Source of the DNA: DATENM01 sp045807765
Lineage (GTDB): Bacteria > Acidobacteriota > Blastocatellia > UBA7656
Direction: 5' to 3'
Length of the DNA: 64,000 nucleotides
NCBI GenBank assembly: GCA_045807765.1
Contig: JBJMGU010000055.1
Coordinates: forward strand, 1-64,000
Shown: positions 1 through 9,480 of the stretch, in pieces
How the letters are laid out: each line of letters begins with the position of its first letter
Numbering within the stretch: position 1 is the first letter of the stretch
Position numbers and translations under genes: made by a program
Notes under the pieces: generated by a model
What the model saw: only the letters and a program-made list of their open reading frames with translations
Told to the model about the DNA's origin: nothing
Database searches by the model: none

Positions 1-2
1 CA

Positions 3-821
3 ACCTGCCCGCACGAATGGATCATCGCGACCGCCAACCTGGCCAACCTCTGGGCGTATGAGCAATCGCCGATGGAGACAGACCCGAAGGTGAAATTGCG
101 GCTGGCGATAGAGGCCTACGAGCAGGCGCTCAGCCTCCTTCAGCAAGACCCCGCTGCCCTGAAAAGCCCGGAGGTGCAATACAAGCTGGCTCAGATGCAG
201 GCGAGTCTCGGGGGCGTTTATTCGAACGAAGCTTTGGAAAGCGAAATGCAACTCGACAAGGCCAAAGATTGTTACGCGGAAGCCGGGAAAGTCTTCACGG
301 AGGACAAGTATCCCATGGGCTGGGCGCAAAACCAAACTGAGATGGGACTGGTGCTCGTCAAACAATCTCGCGCTCAGGAGAATCAGCAAGAGGCCGTCGG
401 GTTACTGGACGACGCTATCAAAGGGTTCACAGACGCGCTCAAGGTTTACCAGCCCAAAGCCGACGCGCGCCACTGGGCGCTGACGACGGCCTATCTTGCC
501 GACGCCTATCGAGAGAAAGGCAGAAAAACGGACGATCAGAAGATGAAATGGGAGCTGCTTAGAGATGCGGTTGTTGGCGCCGACGCTGTCATGGCGCATG
601 CTCCCGCAAGTTGCCCTGACCTCGACCTGGCGAAGGTTCGACAGCTTTGCGGCGATACCTATTACGACGCGGGCTTGCTCGCAGGCAATAACAGGAGGGT
701 ACTACTGGGCAAAGCCAGGGATGCTTATCAGGCCGCCCTCAGCACCTGGAATCAGTATCATTACGCTTTCAAGCAGCGCGCGGCGCAGGAGCGCTTGAGG
801 AATGCGCAGAACGCGCTTTAA
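3..821 (+). CDS. TPR-like helical repeat protein, 5' end missing
   Basis: The frame is open from the first bases of the window, so this is the C-terminal part of a longer gene. An internal ATG at 72 would give 249 residues, but the codons before it (reading ATANLANLWAYEQSP) look equally protein-like. The sequence is almost entirely amphipathic helix pairs with TPR-like spacing, for example LAIEAYEQALSLL, AKDCYAEAGKVF and AIKGFTDALKVY. Such repeats are protein-binding scaffolds; in related bacteria they often sit beside CHAT or kinase domains, but no such domain is visible here. The next gene is on the other strand 50 bases downstream. The partner and role cannot be told from the fragment. Confidence 0.75.
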   Translation, partial: TCPHEWIIATANLANLWAYEQSPMETDPKVKLRLAIEAYEQALSLLQQDPAALKSPEVQYKLAQMQASLGGVYSNEALESEMQLDKAKDCYAEAGKVFTEDKYPMGWAQNQTEMGLVLVKQSRAQENQQEAVGLLDDAIKGFTDALKVYQPKADARHWALTTAYLADAYREKGRKTDDQKMKWELLRDAVVGADAVMAHAPASCPDLDLAKVRQLCGDTYYDAGLLAGNNRRVLLGKARDAYQAALSTWNQYHYAFKQRAAQERLRNAQNAL

Positions 822-870
822 TCGGCGCATGCGCCGATGGCCCGCTCCGCCTGAGCCGCGCACAGGTGCG

Positions 871-1947
871 CTAAGGGCTATTCGGCGGCACCTGTTGCAA
901 AGGCGGGGTTGAATGCGGGCGGCACTTGAAGAGACAGATCACACCGCCCGCCGCCGCCGCCAGGATCAAGACATTTCTCCATCTCCAGAAAGCCGGCTTG
1001 ACCACTTCAATCGTTCCCAACTTGAAATCAGATGGCGATGAGACGACCCGCGCCTGAATGGTCGAACGGCCCCGGTTCGAGCCGGCCTGGAACTCGACGA
1101 CCGCGGCGCCATATTGATTGGTCGTCGCGGTCTCGCAAGCTTGGCCGCTGCGAACGAATCTACCGATGGTCGGATTGCTCTCCAGGCAGAAGCTGATCGC
1201 AAGTCCGGGGACGAGATTATCCGGCTGCTGCGGCGAGTAGCCGGCTAAAGACAGGACGGAGACGAGGCCGGAGGTTCCGGGTTTCTTCTGTGCCCCGGCG
1301 GCACGCGAAGCCGTGTGCTTGGCCCGCACCTTCTGATGATCGGGGGCCTGAGCGATGGGCTTGTTTGTCACCGGGTCAACCTTCAACCAGGTGACGATGT
1401 ACCTCGCCTCTTGCGGCAATGTTTCTTTGGTAATAACTCCTGCCTTGAGTTCGAAGGGGCGCTCAAGGTCAGCCGTGCGAACCTTGAACTTCGCGCCCCT
1501 TGACGCCCTGTAGGTCGTATCACCCACAACAATCCGCGCGCCGGCGGCGGGTTCGAGCGACACGGCGACTTCGCCCGCCGCCACCACCACGGTAAGCGCC
1601 GCTTCACCGACGACCGTGCGGTCGGGTGGGACATCCAGCGACAATCTGGCGAGGCTTCCCCGGTAAAGCAGCAGTTGCCCTGCGCCGCCGAGTTGAACGG
1701 CGGCGCTCGCTTCCTTCGCGTAGACCTGCTCGCCGCCCCAGAGCAACTGCTCGCCGGAAAGTACGCGGCCATCAATCATCACCGCGCCGAGCGAAAACAG
1801 CTTGCCGATCGGCACGAATGGCTTCGCGGCAACCAACCGGCGCGGGCCATCGCCTGAATGTGCCGCGGTCGCCAGCGCTGCGGTCGTGGATAGAATCAGC
1901 GCAACCGTTACACAGAGCTTCGCGAAGCGGTGACAGCAAACAAGCAT
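871..1947 (-). CDS. FecR-like exported protein with C-terminal membrane anchor
   Basis: 358 residues. A signal peptide is visible at residues 1-29 (hydrophobic core VTVALILSTTAALATA). Residues about 55-160 have the beta-rich pattern of FecR-like domains, with LLYRGSLARLSLD followed by a VVVAAGEVAVSLEP-type strand repeat. Residues about 250-305 resemble a bacterial Ig-like fold (NQYGAAVVEFQAG). A hydrophobic segment near residues 325-340 (NVLILAAAAGGVICLF) should anchor it in a membrane, followed by a short Pro-rich tail. Its start lies 15 bases after the stop of the upstream minus-strand VWA gene, so the two are probably co-transcribed. FecR-like domains in such proteins are often structural rather than iron-related; I infer an envelope role and cannot name a ligand. 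Confidence 0.7.
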   Translation of the reverse strand: MLVCCHRFAKLCVTVALILSTTAALATAAHSGDGPRRLVAAKPFVPIGKLFSLGAVMIDGRVLSGEQLLWGGEQVYAKEASAAVQLGGAGQLLLYRGSLARLSLDVPPDRTVVGEAALTVVVAAGEVAVSLEPAAGARIVVGDTTYRASRGAKFKVRTADLERPFELKAGVITKETLPQEARYIVTWLKVDPVTNKPIAQAPDHQKVRAKHTASRAAGAQKKPGTSGLVSVLSLAGYSPQQPDNLVPGLAISFCLESNPTIGRFVRSGQACETATTNQYGAAVVEFQAGSNRGRSTIQARVVSSPSDFKLGTIEVVKPAFWRWRNVLILAAAAGGVICLFKCRPHSTPPLQQVPPNSP

Positions 1948-1962
1948 CAGCGTATTCCTCCC

Positions 1963-4746
1963 CTAATCCGTCTTCAACCTGGTCAGGCCACGGCGCAGCG
2001 GCACGGGCCGTGAGCGCGTCGAGCGCCCCGATGTTTTGCGGCTCGTCGCACTCGCCGGGACGGTCGCCGACAGCGTCGCCGTCACCGGATCAGACGCCTT
2101 CGATGACTTGTCAAAGACTTGTACTTGCACCGACCTGGTTTCGGGATGCTGCTTGGCGCTGATGAACTCCGGGACGACTCTGAAACTCTGTCCCGGCACC
2201 AGGCCGCGTAGGATCGGCGCAAGCGCTATTCTCTCGTCGCCTGCTTTGATCGGCACCGGCCTGTGCGCCGCGTCAAAAAACACCACCTCCGCGCGATCAA
2301 TGTCGTTGAGGTTTGAATCGTATACAGAGAACTCGACGAAAAAGCTGTCGCCGGCGCGTGTGAGCTTCACCAGAGGCGGTTGCTGAGTAGCGTCAGGGTT
2401 GATGAGACGAACCTCCGGCTTGACGCGCCCAGTCAACGGAATGGGGCTCTCCCCGCCATCGTAAACGAATGTCAACAGGTCAATCACTCTGCGTGGGAGC
2501 ACCTGCGCCGCCGAAATGCTCTGCCCAGGCGTGATGACGCGGGGGATAGACGGCAGGAATTTGACCTCAAGGCTCCGCTGCTGTCCGGGGAGAACCTCCG
2601 TCCTGACATCCGACCCATCGAGACTGAAATGCGCTTCGTCATCCGTTTGCGCCAGTCGCTCTTGATCGGTTATCCGAATCACTGAGGCAGAGCGCCAGCG
2701 CAGGCTGTCGCAGCCGACATTTTCCAGCGTCAAGTGTTGAGTTAGCGCCGCCGCGCCCGCTCGCGTCCTACCGAAATCCAGAGACGCGGCGCTCAGGCGG
2801 GCTTTGGCAAAGCCGCGGCAAGGGAATGAAAGCTCAGAGGTGTTGCCCAGGCGGTCGGTCGCCGTCACCACGTAGCCGCAAGTGGGCGACGCGCCCACCG
2901 CAACCGCGAAGCTGCCGTCCGCGCCGGCGTCAGTATGTGCAAGGGGGATGACAGAAATGATTCGCCGCGGATCATCGGGCCACCGGTCGGCGGCAGGGCG
3001 CGCATCTGCCGCCGCCGTCGAAGGGTCGAACTCTGTCACCGCGTAAACATCGATTCTTCTGGCCGGCAGCGGCAAGCTGCCATCGTCGGGCTGGCCGTTT
3101 GTGTCCGCGCCATCAACCGTTCCTCTAATCAAAGCACTGGCGGGCGAGCCTTCGACCGCATCGATGCGGGGGAAGTTCAGCAACGCGTTAGGCCCGCTGT
3201 CGCCATCACCAGCGTCATTGGCCGTCGGGCCATCTCTATTCAGATCAATGGGCGTGGCGCAGCCGGTGAACGTGTTGCCGACGATGGTATTGCGCTCGTT
3301 GTGAGCGACGGCGTTCGCGGGATTCGGCGAGGGGTCGAGCACCAGCATGCCGGCTGGCGAAATCTTCCCCTGCGTATTGCCAAAACGATTGCCATCTATT
3401 CGGTTGAAGCCGACGTGATCTTGCGGGCCGAGGGCCGCAATCGTGATGGCGGCGCGTGTGAAGTTCACGAGGGCAAGCCCGTGGATGTGTGCGCGGTTGG
3501 AGCGAATCAGCAAGCCATCACAGAAACGATTTCCGCCATCGATGGTGATCAACGGCGTGCAGGGCTGATCCTGGGCCGGCGCTGAATTCGCGGCAGCCGA
3601 ACAACAACCGCTGAACGTCGCGGCAATCGCGCAGCCGTCAACCGTGACGCCGGGGGCGCAGATCGGCGGCAGCGGGGCGTTCAAGGCGATCACCTGGGGC
3701 GATTGGTTCTCTTGATGCTTGAAGGTGATCGTCGTCTCACCGCCGTTGGCGTTCGCCATTTCAATCGCCTGGCGCAGGCTGAGTCCTCCAGCAGGGGCGG
3801 TCGGGCCGCCGACCGGATCGGTCAAGTTGGTTACTTGGAGAACCTGAGGCTTCACATGCCTGCGCAGCACGCAGCGGAGGTTGTTGGCATATTCTGCGAC
3901 CGGCCCGGCGGTGGCGTCGTCACACGCGGCCTGGCCGGCGGCGCAGCCGTTCACCCCGATCACACGCGTCGCGCCAGACTGCTCGGCGCAGGAGCCGAGC
4001 GCGACCAGTGAATCCGTTGTGCAACCCGGCTTCACCTTGCAGTTGGCCTTGCAACCGCCGATGAGCACGACGTTGAATTGAGAGGGTACGTCAGCGCAGG
4101 ATTTGAATTCCGCGGCGGCTTGCTGGCCGCAATCCGGCCCGTCGGTGCATTCGCCGTCCGTAGACAACAAGAGCACGCGCCGCGCAATTGGCTTCCCATC
4201 TTCATTGCGAATCCGCTTCAGTTGCAAGCGGGCCGCGCGGATGGCCTGCCCGAAGTTTGACGCCGGAAGAGTTCCGCCCGTCGGACAATCGCCTTCGCCG
4301 GCGCACCTGAGTGCTTCTACCTTTGCCGCGAGCGCCTGAGCGTCGCCAGCCGCTCTGATCGTCGCCAGGTGAATCTGAACCGTGGCAGAGTCAGCAAAAG
4401 TGATGACCGATAAGCCCACTGAACCGTCGCGGGGAATTACGGTTGGATCACGCAGGGCGCTCGCCAGCCCGTCAACTTGAATGTTGAAGGCCGACGCCGT
4501 GAGACTGCCGGAATGATCCAAGACAACGGCCAGGTCTATGTTCGGATTGGTAAAACAGCTAGACGCTTCGATGGCGGCGCAGTCCTGGAGCGTGGCCAAA
4601 CGAATAGGCGCTGGCATAGAGACGAAGGAAACCGCAAACAGCAGCCCGGCGGTCGCCGCGCCGACATGCTTCAGCCAGCCGGCGGTGCGCAAAAAACCGC
4701 GGCGGGCGTGCCGAGCAAGGGGAGAGCGATCATTCAGAGGTCGCAT
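1963..4746 (-). CDS. Exported VWA / parallel beta-helix / ASH-like protein
   Basis: 927 residues. A positively charged N-terminus and a hydrophobic stretch at about 25-46 suggest export. A von Willebrand A domain spans about 65-270 with the metal-site motif DHSGS at 77-81. Residues about 290-505 have the signature of secreted right-handed beta-helix proteins (LSLRQAIEMANANGG, then DGLLIRSNRAHIHGLALVNF). Residues about 650-740 (LDFGRTRAG...LTLENVG) look like an ASH or choice-of-anchor beta-sandwich, and the C-terminus is Arg-rich. The start is preceded by a good Shine-Dalgarno (AAGGAGA) ten bases upstream. It is the first gene of a two-gene unit with the FecR-like gene. I infer a surface or secreted adhesion-type role. 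Confidence 0.72.
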   Translation of the reverse strand: MRPLNDRSPLARHARRGFLRTAGWLKHVGAATAGLLFAVSFVSMPAPIRLATLQDCAAIEASSCFTNPNIDLAVVLDHSGSLTASAFNIQVDGLASALRDPTVIPRDGSVGLSVITFADSATVQIHLATIRAAGDAQALAAKVEALRCAGEGDCPTGGTLPASNFGQAIRAARLQLKRIRNEDGKPIARRVLLLSTDGECTDGPDCGQQAAAEFKSCADVPSQFNVVLIGGCKANCKVKPGCTTDSLVALGSCAEQSGATRVIGVNGCAAGQAACDDATAGPVAEYANNLRCVLRRHVKPQVLQVTNLTDPVGGPTAPAGGLSLRQAIEMANANGGETTITFKHQENQSPQVIALNAPLPPICAPGVTVDGCAIAATFSGCCSAAANSAPAQDQPCTPLITIDGGNRFCDGLLIRSNRAHIHGLALVNFTRAAITIAALGPQDHVGFNRIDGNRFGNTQGKISPAGMLVLDPSPNPANAVAHNERNTIVGNTFTGCATPIDLNRDGPTANDAGDGDSGPNALLNFPRIDAVEGSPASALIRGTVDGADTNGQPDDGSLPLPARRIDVYAVTEFDPSTAAADARPAADRWPDDPRRIISVIPLAHTDAGADGSFAVAVGASPTCGYVVTATDRLGNTSELSFPCRGFAKARLSAASLDFGRTRAGAAALTQHLTLENVGCDSLRWRSASVIRITDQERLAQTDDEAHFSLDGSDVRTEVLPGQQRSLEVKFLPSIPRVITPGQSISAAQVLPRRVIDLLTFVYDGGESPIPLTGRVKPEVRLINPDATQQPPLVKLTRAGDSFFVEFSVYDSNLNDIDRAEVVFFDAAHRPVPIKAGDERIALAPILRGLVPGQSFRVVPEFISAKQHPETRSVQVQVFDKSSKASDPVTATLSATVPASATSRKTSGRSTRSRPVPLRRGLTRLKTD

Positions 4747-5334
4747 ATTGGTATGTTCTCCTTACTATCTATGATGATTCGGTCGGACTCAAACGGCTCG
4801 GGCGTCGGCTTCGGGTGACATCGTCAGGAGCCAGAAATTCAATGGGCCAGCAGGCGATGGATGACCGATTGAGGCGATCTATTAACCAGGGAACCGCGGT
4901 CGCTGAAAAGTGGCGATGGGTTGGAGTCGCCTTTCAGCACCGGCACCAACATGACATTGCAACCAGGCGATTCAGCGGCGTTATTCATATCACAGTCCGT
5001 CCTGCGTGTCAAAGAGTTGTTAGGCGAATAAACTTACAACCTGGAACTCTGAAGAGTACGGCAGGGAAGTTTCTATTGAAAAAGCCCCGGCGGCTGTGTT
5101 ACTTTGCGAAAAGGGGTCGAATACAAGCAGAGGTATTTGATTCCCGTGCGATCAGTTATCATGCGTTCGAGTTTGCTCGTCATACTTTATTCATAAGCAG
5201 ACAAGCCCTGCTTTGCAGTCCGCAGTCCAAAGTCCCATCTCGCCGGCTCAGGCGCAGGAACGTATGAGCCGTTCGATGGCGCATACCTGCGTTATTCAGA
5301 ATGTAAAGCAGCCGTTGTTGAAAGGTCTGGACGC
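4747..5334. other. Divergent intergenic region, 588 bp
   Basis: This lies between the minus-strand VWA gene and the plus-strand diguanylate cyclase gene and must hold both promoters. The only distinct signal I can support is the AAGGAGA ribosome-binding site of the minus-strand gene near 4757-4763 (complement). A 150-codon open frame at 4815-5267 exists, but its composition is Arg/His/Cys-rich and no domain is visible, so I do not call it a gene. No convincing -35/-10 pair or hairpin was found by eye. Confidence 0.5.
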
Positions 5335-6978
5335 TTGACCAGAGAATCCGCAAAGCCAACCGTCTCGGTCAGAGACGAGTCTGTCTCTGACAATGCCCTG
5401 GTTGTGTGGCTGCGTCTGCAACGTTCGCTGGCCGAGAAAAACGGCGTTGCGCTTGTCACCTTGAGCCAGGATGGCGCCGCCATCGGGCGCATCGAAAACG
5501 ACAACAGCATCTGCAAAGCAATGCGCGTCGCGCCCGATTACGCGCCGCTGTGCCAGGCCGATTGCGGCAACGCTTATGACCAGGCGCTGGCCAGCGGCGA
5601 GCTCACCCATTACACCTGCCATGCCGGACTGCATTGCTTCGCCATGCCGGTTTCGATCAGCAAGCGCCAGTTAGTGATTCTCGGTGGACGCGCCTTCATC
5701 TCGACCGCCGAGTACATGCGTTTCCTGCGCGATTACGACGACCTGCCGGCGGTCAACAGCGGCGAGTGCCTGAAAAACGTCAAGTTTCTCGACGCCCGCG
5801 ACCTCAAGCAAGCCGCCGAGCTAGTGGAATCAACGGCATCGTATCACTTCCACAATGCGCCGCGCGCCGAAGCGCCCGCCGCCGCAGGCCCGCAGACCTC
5901 GCCCGAGCTACTCGACGCGCATCTGGAAATCATCCGGCTGACCGACCAACTCGAAACGCGCAAGCGCGCCATCGCCCAGTTCTATAACTTCCTGCGCGGC
6001 GTCGCGGCGTCGCTCGACTCCGGCAAGGTCTACCAGAGCGTGCTTGCCAAGTTCAGCGAAATGCTCAAGGCCGAGCGCAGCTCGCTGATGATTCTCAACG
6101 AGGAGTCGAACGAGCTTGCCCTGGAAGCGGCTCTGGGAGCCGAGCACACGTTGATGCCTGTGCGCATCAAGCTTGGCGAAGGCGTCGCCGGCTCGGTGCT
6201 GGCTTCGGGGCTGCCGCTGGTGGTGCGCGACGTCGAGACCGATGCCCGCCTGCCGCTGGCGCGCGCCGGCCATTATCGCAGCAAATCCTTCATCAGCTTC
6301 CCCATCACTCTAGGTTCGCGCAAGGTCGGCGTCATCAACCTGACGGAGCGCCGCGATGGCCTGCCCTACGACAACGAAGACCTGAGCCTCCTGGAGCTGA
6401 TGTCGCCGCACCTGGCGCTAATCATTGATCGCACCGAGTGGCACCGCAAGGCCGAGGCCTATCAGCGCATGTCGCTCACTGACCCGCTCACAGGCTTGCC
6501 GAACCGCCGCTACCTGAGCGACCGCTTGTTCGAAGAGGTCGAACGCTCGAAGCGCTATGACACGCCGCTGTCGTTTATGATTATTGACGTAGACCACTTC
6601 AAGTCTTACAACGACCTGTACGGTCACACGAACGCCGACCTGGTGTTGATCCAGACGGCGCAGTTGTTGCGCAGCCTGGTGCGCGCCATCGATATGTCTG
6701 CGCGCTTTGCCGGCGACGAATTCTGTATCATCCTGCCGGAGACCGAGCCGGAAACTGCCGTGCGCGTCGCCGAGCGCCTGCGCGCCGCCGTCAGCGAGAC
6801 CGTTTACTGCGCCGAAAGCGGTGAGCGCATGGGCCGCGTGACCCTGAGCATCGGCGTCTCTTCTTTCAGCCCCGCAAGACAAAGCCCACTGACCATTATC
6901 GAAGCTGCCGACCGCGCGCTCTATCAGGCAAAGATGCGTGGTCGCAACTGCGTTGCCGTTTACGAAGCGGCAGACTGA
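5335..6978 (+). CDS. PocR-GAF-GGDEF diguanylate cyclase
   Basis: 547 residues, cytoplasmic, no membrane segment. Residues about 20-165 match the PocR-type sensory domain, including its cysteine cluster (APLCQADCGNAY, HYTCHAGLHCF). Residues about 210-360 form a GAF domain, and 383-545 the GGDEF cyclase domain (SLTDPLTGLPNRR). The active-site loop reads AGDEF at 459-463; A in the first position is a tolerated variant. An RxxD inhibitory site (RAID, 450-453) lies five residues before it, exactly as in PleD, so product feedback is likely. It should make c-di-GMP from two GTP. The start is TTG, chosen because no upstream in-frame ATG exists and GAAAGG lies nine bases before it. The next gene follows 20 bases later, so an operon is likely. 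Confidence 0.85.
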   Translation: MTRESAKPTVSVRDESVSDNALVVWLRLQRSLAEKNGVALVTLSQDGAAIGRIENDNSICKAMRVAPDYAPLCQADCGNAYDQALASGELTHYTCHAGLHCFAMPVSISKRQLVILGGRAFISTAEYMRFLRDYDDLPAVNSGECLKNVKFLDARDLKQAAELVESTASYHFHNAPRAEAPAAAGPQTSPELLDAHLEIIRLTDQLETRKRAIAQFYNFLRGVAASLDSGKVYQSVLAKFSEMLKAERSSLMILNEESNELALEAALGAEHTLMPVRIKLGEGVAGSVLASGLPLVVRDVETDARLPLARAGHYRSKSFISFPITLGSRKVGVINLTERRDGLPYDNEDLSLLELMSPHLALIIDRTEWHRKAEAYQRMSLTDPLTGLPNRRYLSDRLFEEVERSKRYDTPLSFMIIDVDHFKSYNDLYGHTNADLVLIQTAQLLRSLVRAIDMSARFAGDEFCIILPETEPETAVRVAERLRAAVSETVYCAESGERMGRVTLSIGVSSFSPARQSPLTIIEAADRALYQAKMRGRNCVAVYEAAD

Positions 6979-6998
6979 GCGACGGTCAGCGGAGACTG

Positions 6999-9320
6999 AT
7001 GAACCACCGCGACGTGAAACAGATCATGAGTCGGCTTGCCGACGACGAATTCTTCGACCGCGAGGCCGAGCTTGAGCGCTTGCTGGCGCTCGGTCGCCGG
7101 CGGCCCGCGCTGCGCCCGCCGCCGGTCGAAAGCGACGTCGACTCTCAACCGACCGCAACCCGCGAGATCATGCGCGGGCGGCGCGTTGCCAACGCCTTGC
7201 TGCTTGGCGCGCCGCGCGTCGGCAAGACCGAGCTGCTGCGCAAAGCCTATGACCATTTGTTCAGCGAAGCCCTCGAGACCGTGCCGATCTATTACGCGCT
7301 CAAGGCTTACAGCCTGGACGGCGAGCGCCTGGCGCGCGATTTCTTCGCGCAGTTCATCGCCCAGTTCATCGCCTTCCGCCGCCACGACGCGCGCCTGATC
7401 GAAGCCGCGAGCGAGCCGCTGGCGGTGATTACCCGAGCCGCGCCGCCCGAAGATTACATCTGGGTGCGGGCGATGGTTGACGCCTTCAACCGCGCCGCGG
7501 CGACTGGAGACCCGTCGTTGATGCTGCGCTCGGCTTTGCAATCGCCGGCAGTCGTCGCGGCCCGCGCCCAGCTCTCGCCGTTTGTGATGTTCGATAATTT
7601 TCATCTGCTGGCCGACTCTCCCGTGATCCGCGCCGAACTGGTGCGCGCCCTGACTGCCGAGCAGGCGGGACCGGCAGCGCCCGCTTACCTGCTCTGCGGG
7701 TTGCGACGCGTGATGACGGCGCTGATGCCGCCCGACGAAGAGCTTTATCGCCGCCTTGAATTGATCCCCATCGAGGCGATGGACGACGAGCCGACAGAAA
7801 AGCTAATTCGCGCCATGGCCGTGGCGCTCGATGTCGAGGTCAGCGATTCGACCGTCGAGCTGATGATTCAACAGCTCGGTCGTGACCTGTTTTACATTCG
7901 CGCGGTGCTGGACGCCGCGGCGGCGCGCGGCGCGAGCCTCAGGACCTTCATGGAGTTCGAGCGCGTCTACACGGACGAAGTCCTCAGCGGGCGCATCAAT
8001 CATTACCTGTGCGCCCTGCTTCGCGATGTTGCGCCAAGCTCGCGCCAGCAACGCGCCGCCATCGAAGCGCTCAACCTGACGCTCGAAAGCAGCGAGGCGT
8101 TGCCGATTGACGCGGTTGTCGAGCGCATGGGCGAAGAGATCAACGAAGCCGAATCATTGTTGGCGCAGCTCCACATGCGCGAGTTTCTGGAGATCAGCTA
8201 TGGGTTCTTGCGCGCCGCCGACGACACGGTGCTTGCAGACTTTGTGCGCTCGAAGTACCGCAACGAAATCGCCGGCGCGCGCCGCCCTGTAGCTGGCGAA
8301 ACGCTGCTTGGCGAAAAGCTCAAGGATTCTTACCGCCTGATGATGTCGCGCTATCACCGCGCCGTCGAGTCACAGTTGATCGAGTTGCTGGCGCGCTTCG
8401 ATTTCCAGAGTCTGCCGGCGAGCCTGTTCGACCTGGCGCAATACGATAAGCAGTACCGTGGGATGAGTCGTGTGCAGGTGCGGCGGGCGCTTGACGACGA
8501 CACGGAGCGTATCCGTCTGCCGCAGATTGTTCTGGTCAATGACACTGGCGCCGGCGAAAAGCCTGGCATCGGCTGGCGGCTGTTTGCCGCGAGCGGCTTT
8601 GAAGGCGGCATCTACAGCGATGCCAACGAAATCGTCTGGCTGATTGCATTGATCAACTCGAAAGAGCCGCTTGATGTTGAAACGCTCAATCACATAGATC
8701 AGCGGTTCGAAGCCGCGGCGCGGTTGGCGGGCGACCGCGCCGCGCCACGCATGATGCGCTGGTATATCAGCAAAGAAGGCTTCTCCGCCGTCGCCACTGA
8801 GCGGCTGATGACGTTGCGGGCGCACCGCTCGACCTTCAACCAGCTCGACCTGATCGAAGATTGTCTGGTGAAACTCGCCACCGGCGCTCATCAACGACCC
8901 GCCAGCGAATTCGAGCTGATCATTCCTATCGAAGGCGAGGCCGAGCTGATTGCTGCGCGCACAGTCGAACAGATTGCCCGCGCCGCCGACTTCGATCAGG
9001 AATCGATCAACCAGATCAAGACGGCATTGATCGAAGCCTGCATCAACGCCGCCGAGCATTCGGATTCGCCTGACCGCCGTATCTATCAGCGGTTTGCAAT
9101 TGACGAGGATCGGCTTATAATCACCGTGTCCAATAAAGGCAAAACCTTCGGCGCAAACGACGCATCAGCCCCCGCGATGCCAGTTGCGCCCGCCGCCGCC
9201 CGCAAGCGCGGTCGCGGCTTGCAAATCATCCGCAGCTTGATGGATGAAGTCCGCTTCGAGCGCGCCGACGACGGCGCCAGCCTGGTGATGACCAAATACC
9301 TGAAACGCCCCGAAGAGTAA
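6999..9320 (+). CDS. AAA-type ATPase fused to RsbW-like ATP-binding domain
   Basis: 773 residues. The N-terminal part has a P-loop, GAPRVGKT at 70-77, and a candidate Walker B strand at about 194-200 (FVMFDN). The following helical region resembles the C-terminal halves of archaeal-type or STAND ATPases. The last 140 residues (about 635-773) form a GHKL/HATPase_c domain of the anti-sigma type: N-box IEACINAAEH, G1 region VSNKGKTF and G2 region GRGLQII. The G1 Asp that normally contacts adenine appears to be Asn. It sits directly upstream of a STAS protein, the usual partner of RsbW-like kinases, and between a c-di-GMP cyclase and a phosphodiesterase. I infer a partner-switch kinase or anti-sigma-like regulator gated by the ATPase; the target is unknown. 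Confidence 0.75.
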   Translation: MNHRDVKQIMSRLADDEFFDREAELERLLALGRRRPALRPPPVESDVDSQPTATREIMRGRRVANALLLGAPRVGKTELLRKAYDHLFSEALETVPIYYALKAYSLDGERLARDFFAQFIAQFIAFRRHDARLIEAASEPLAVITRAAPPEDYIWVRAMVDAFNRAAATGDPSLMLRSALQSPAVVAARAQLSPFVMFDNFHLLADSPVIRAELVRALTAEQAGPAAPAYLLCGLRRVMTALMPPDEELYRRLELIPIEAMDDEPTEKLIRAMAVALDVEVSDSTVELMIQQLGRDLFYIRAVLDAAAARGASLRTFMEFERVYTDEVLSGRINHYLCALLRDVAPSSRQQRAAIEALNLTLESSEALPIDAVVERMGEEINEAESLLAQLHMREFLEISYGFLRAADDTVLADFVRSKYRNEIAGARRPVAGETLLGEKLKDSYRLMMSRYHRAVESQLIELLARFDFQSLPASLFDLAQYDKQYRGMSRVQVRRALDDDTERIRLPQIVLVNDTGAGEKPGIGWRLFAASGFEGGIYSDANEIVWLIALINSKEPLDVETLNHIDQRFEAAARLAGDRAAPRMMRWYISKEGFSAVATERLMTLRAHRSTFNQLDLIEDCLVKLATGAHQRPASEFELIIPIEGEAELIAARTVEQIARAADFDQESINQIKTALIEACINAAEHSDSPDRRIYQRFAIDEDRLIITVSNKGKTFGANDASAPAMPVAPAAARKRGRGLQIIRSLMDEVRFERADDGASLVMTKYLKRPEE

Positions 9321-9340
9321 GCAGGAAAATCAGACAAACG

Positions 9341-9466
9341 CGACGCGGCGACGCGGTGCGGGAGAAATCAGACGCGGCGACACGGCGACGCGGCGAGGGA
9401 AAGAGACGGAGGCGAACCGCTTGTCTTTCTTTCCCCGCGTCGCCGTGTCCCCGCGTCCCCGCGTCA
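9341..9466. repeat. Period-8 GACGCGGC inverted array element
   Basis: The left arm (9341-9357 and 9371-9398) is made of tandem octamers of the form GACGCGGC, GACACGGC and GACGCGGT. The right arm (9433-9466) is the same set in reverse complement (GCGTCGCCGTGTCCCCGCG). The arms could pair into a hairpin over a loop of roughly 30 bases. It fills the gap between the ATPase stop and the STAS gene and extends an open frame upstream of that gene artificially. It is built like the heptamer elements elsewhere in the window but with a different word and period. Confidence 0.85.
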
Positions 9467-9480
9467 CTCTAGGGGAAACC

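Noticed and set aside
4931..4972. Sigma-54-like CGGCACC...TTGC
   Set aside because: The spacing between GG and GC is several bases too long for RpoN.
4815..5267. 150-codon plus-strand frame in the 588-bp divergent gap
   Set aside because: Composition is Arg/His/Cys-rich, no domain or ribosome-binding site is visible, and codon use differs from the neighbours.
8690..8720. tRNA-like GGTTCGAA motif
   Set aside because: It lies inside the ATPase-kinase coding frame and no acceptor or anticodon stem can be built around it.
9421..9480. Longer N-terminus of the STAS protein
   Set aside because: The extra codons are translated octamer repeat; AGGGGAA and ATG at 9481 fit the family start.
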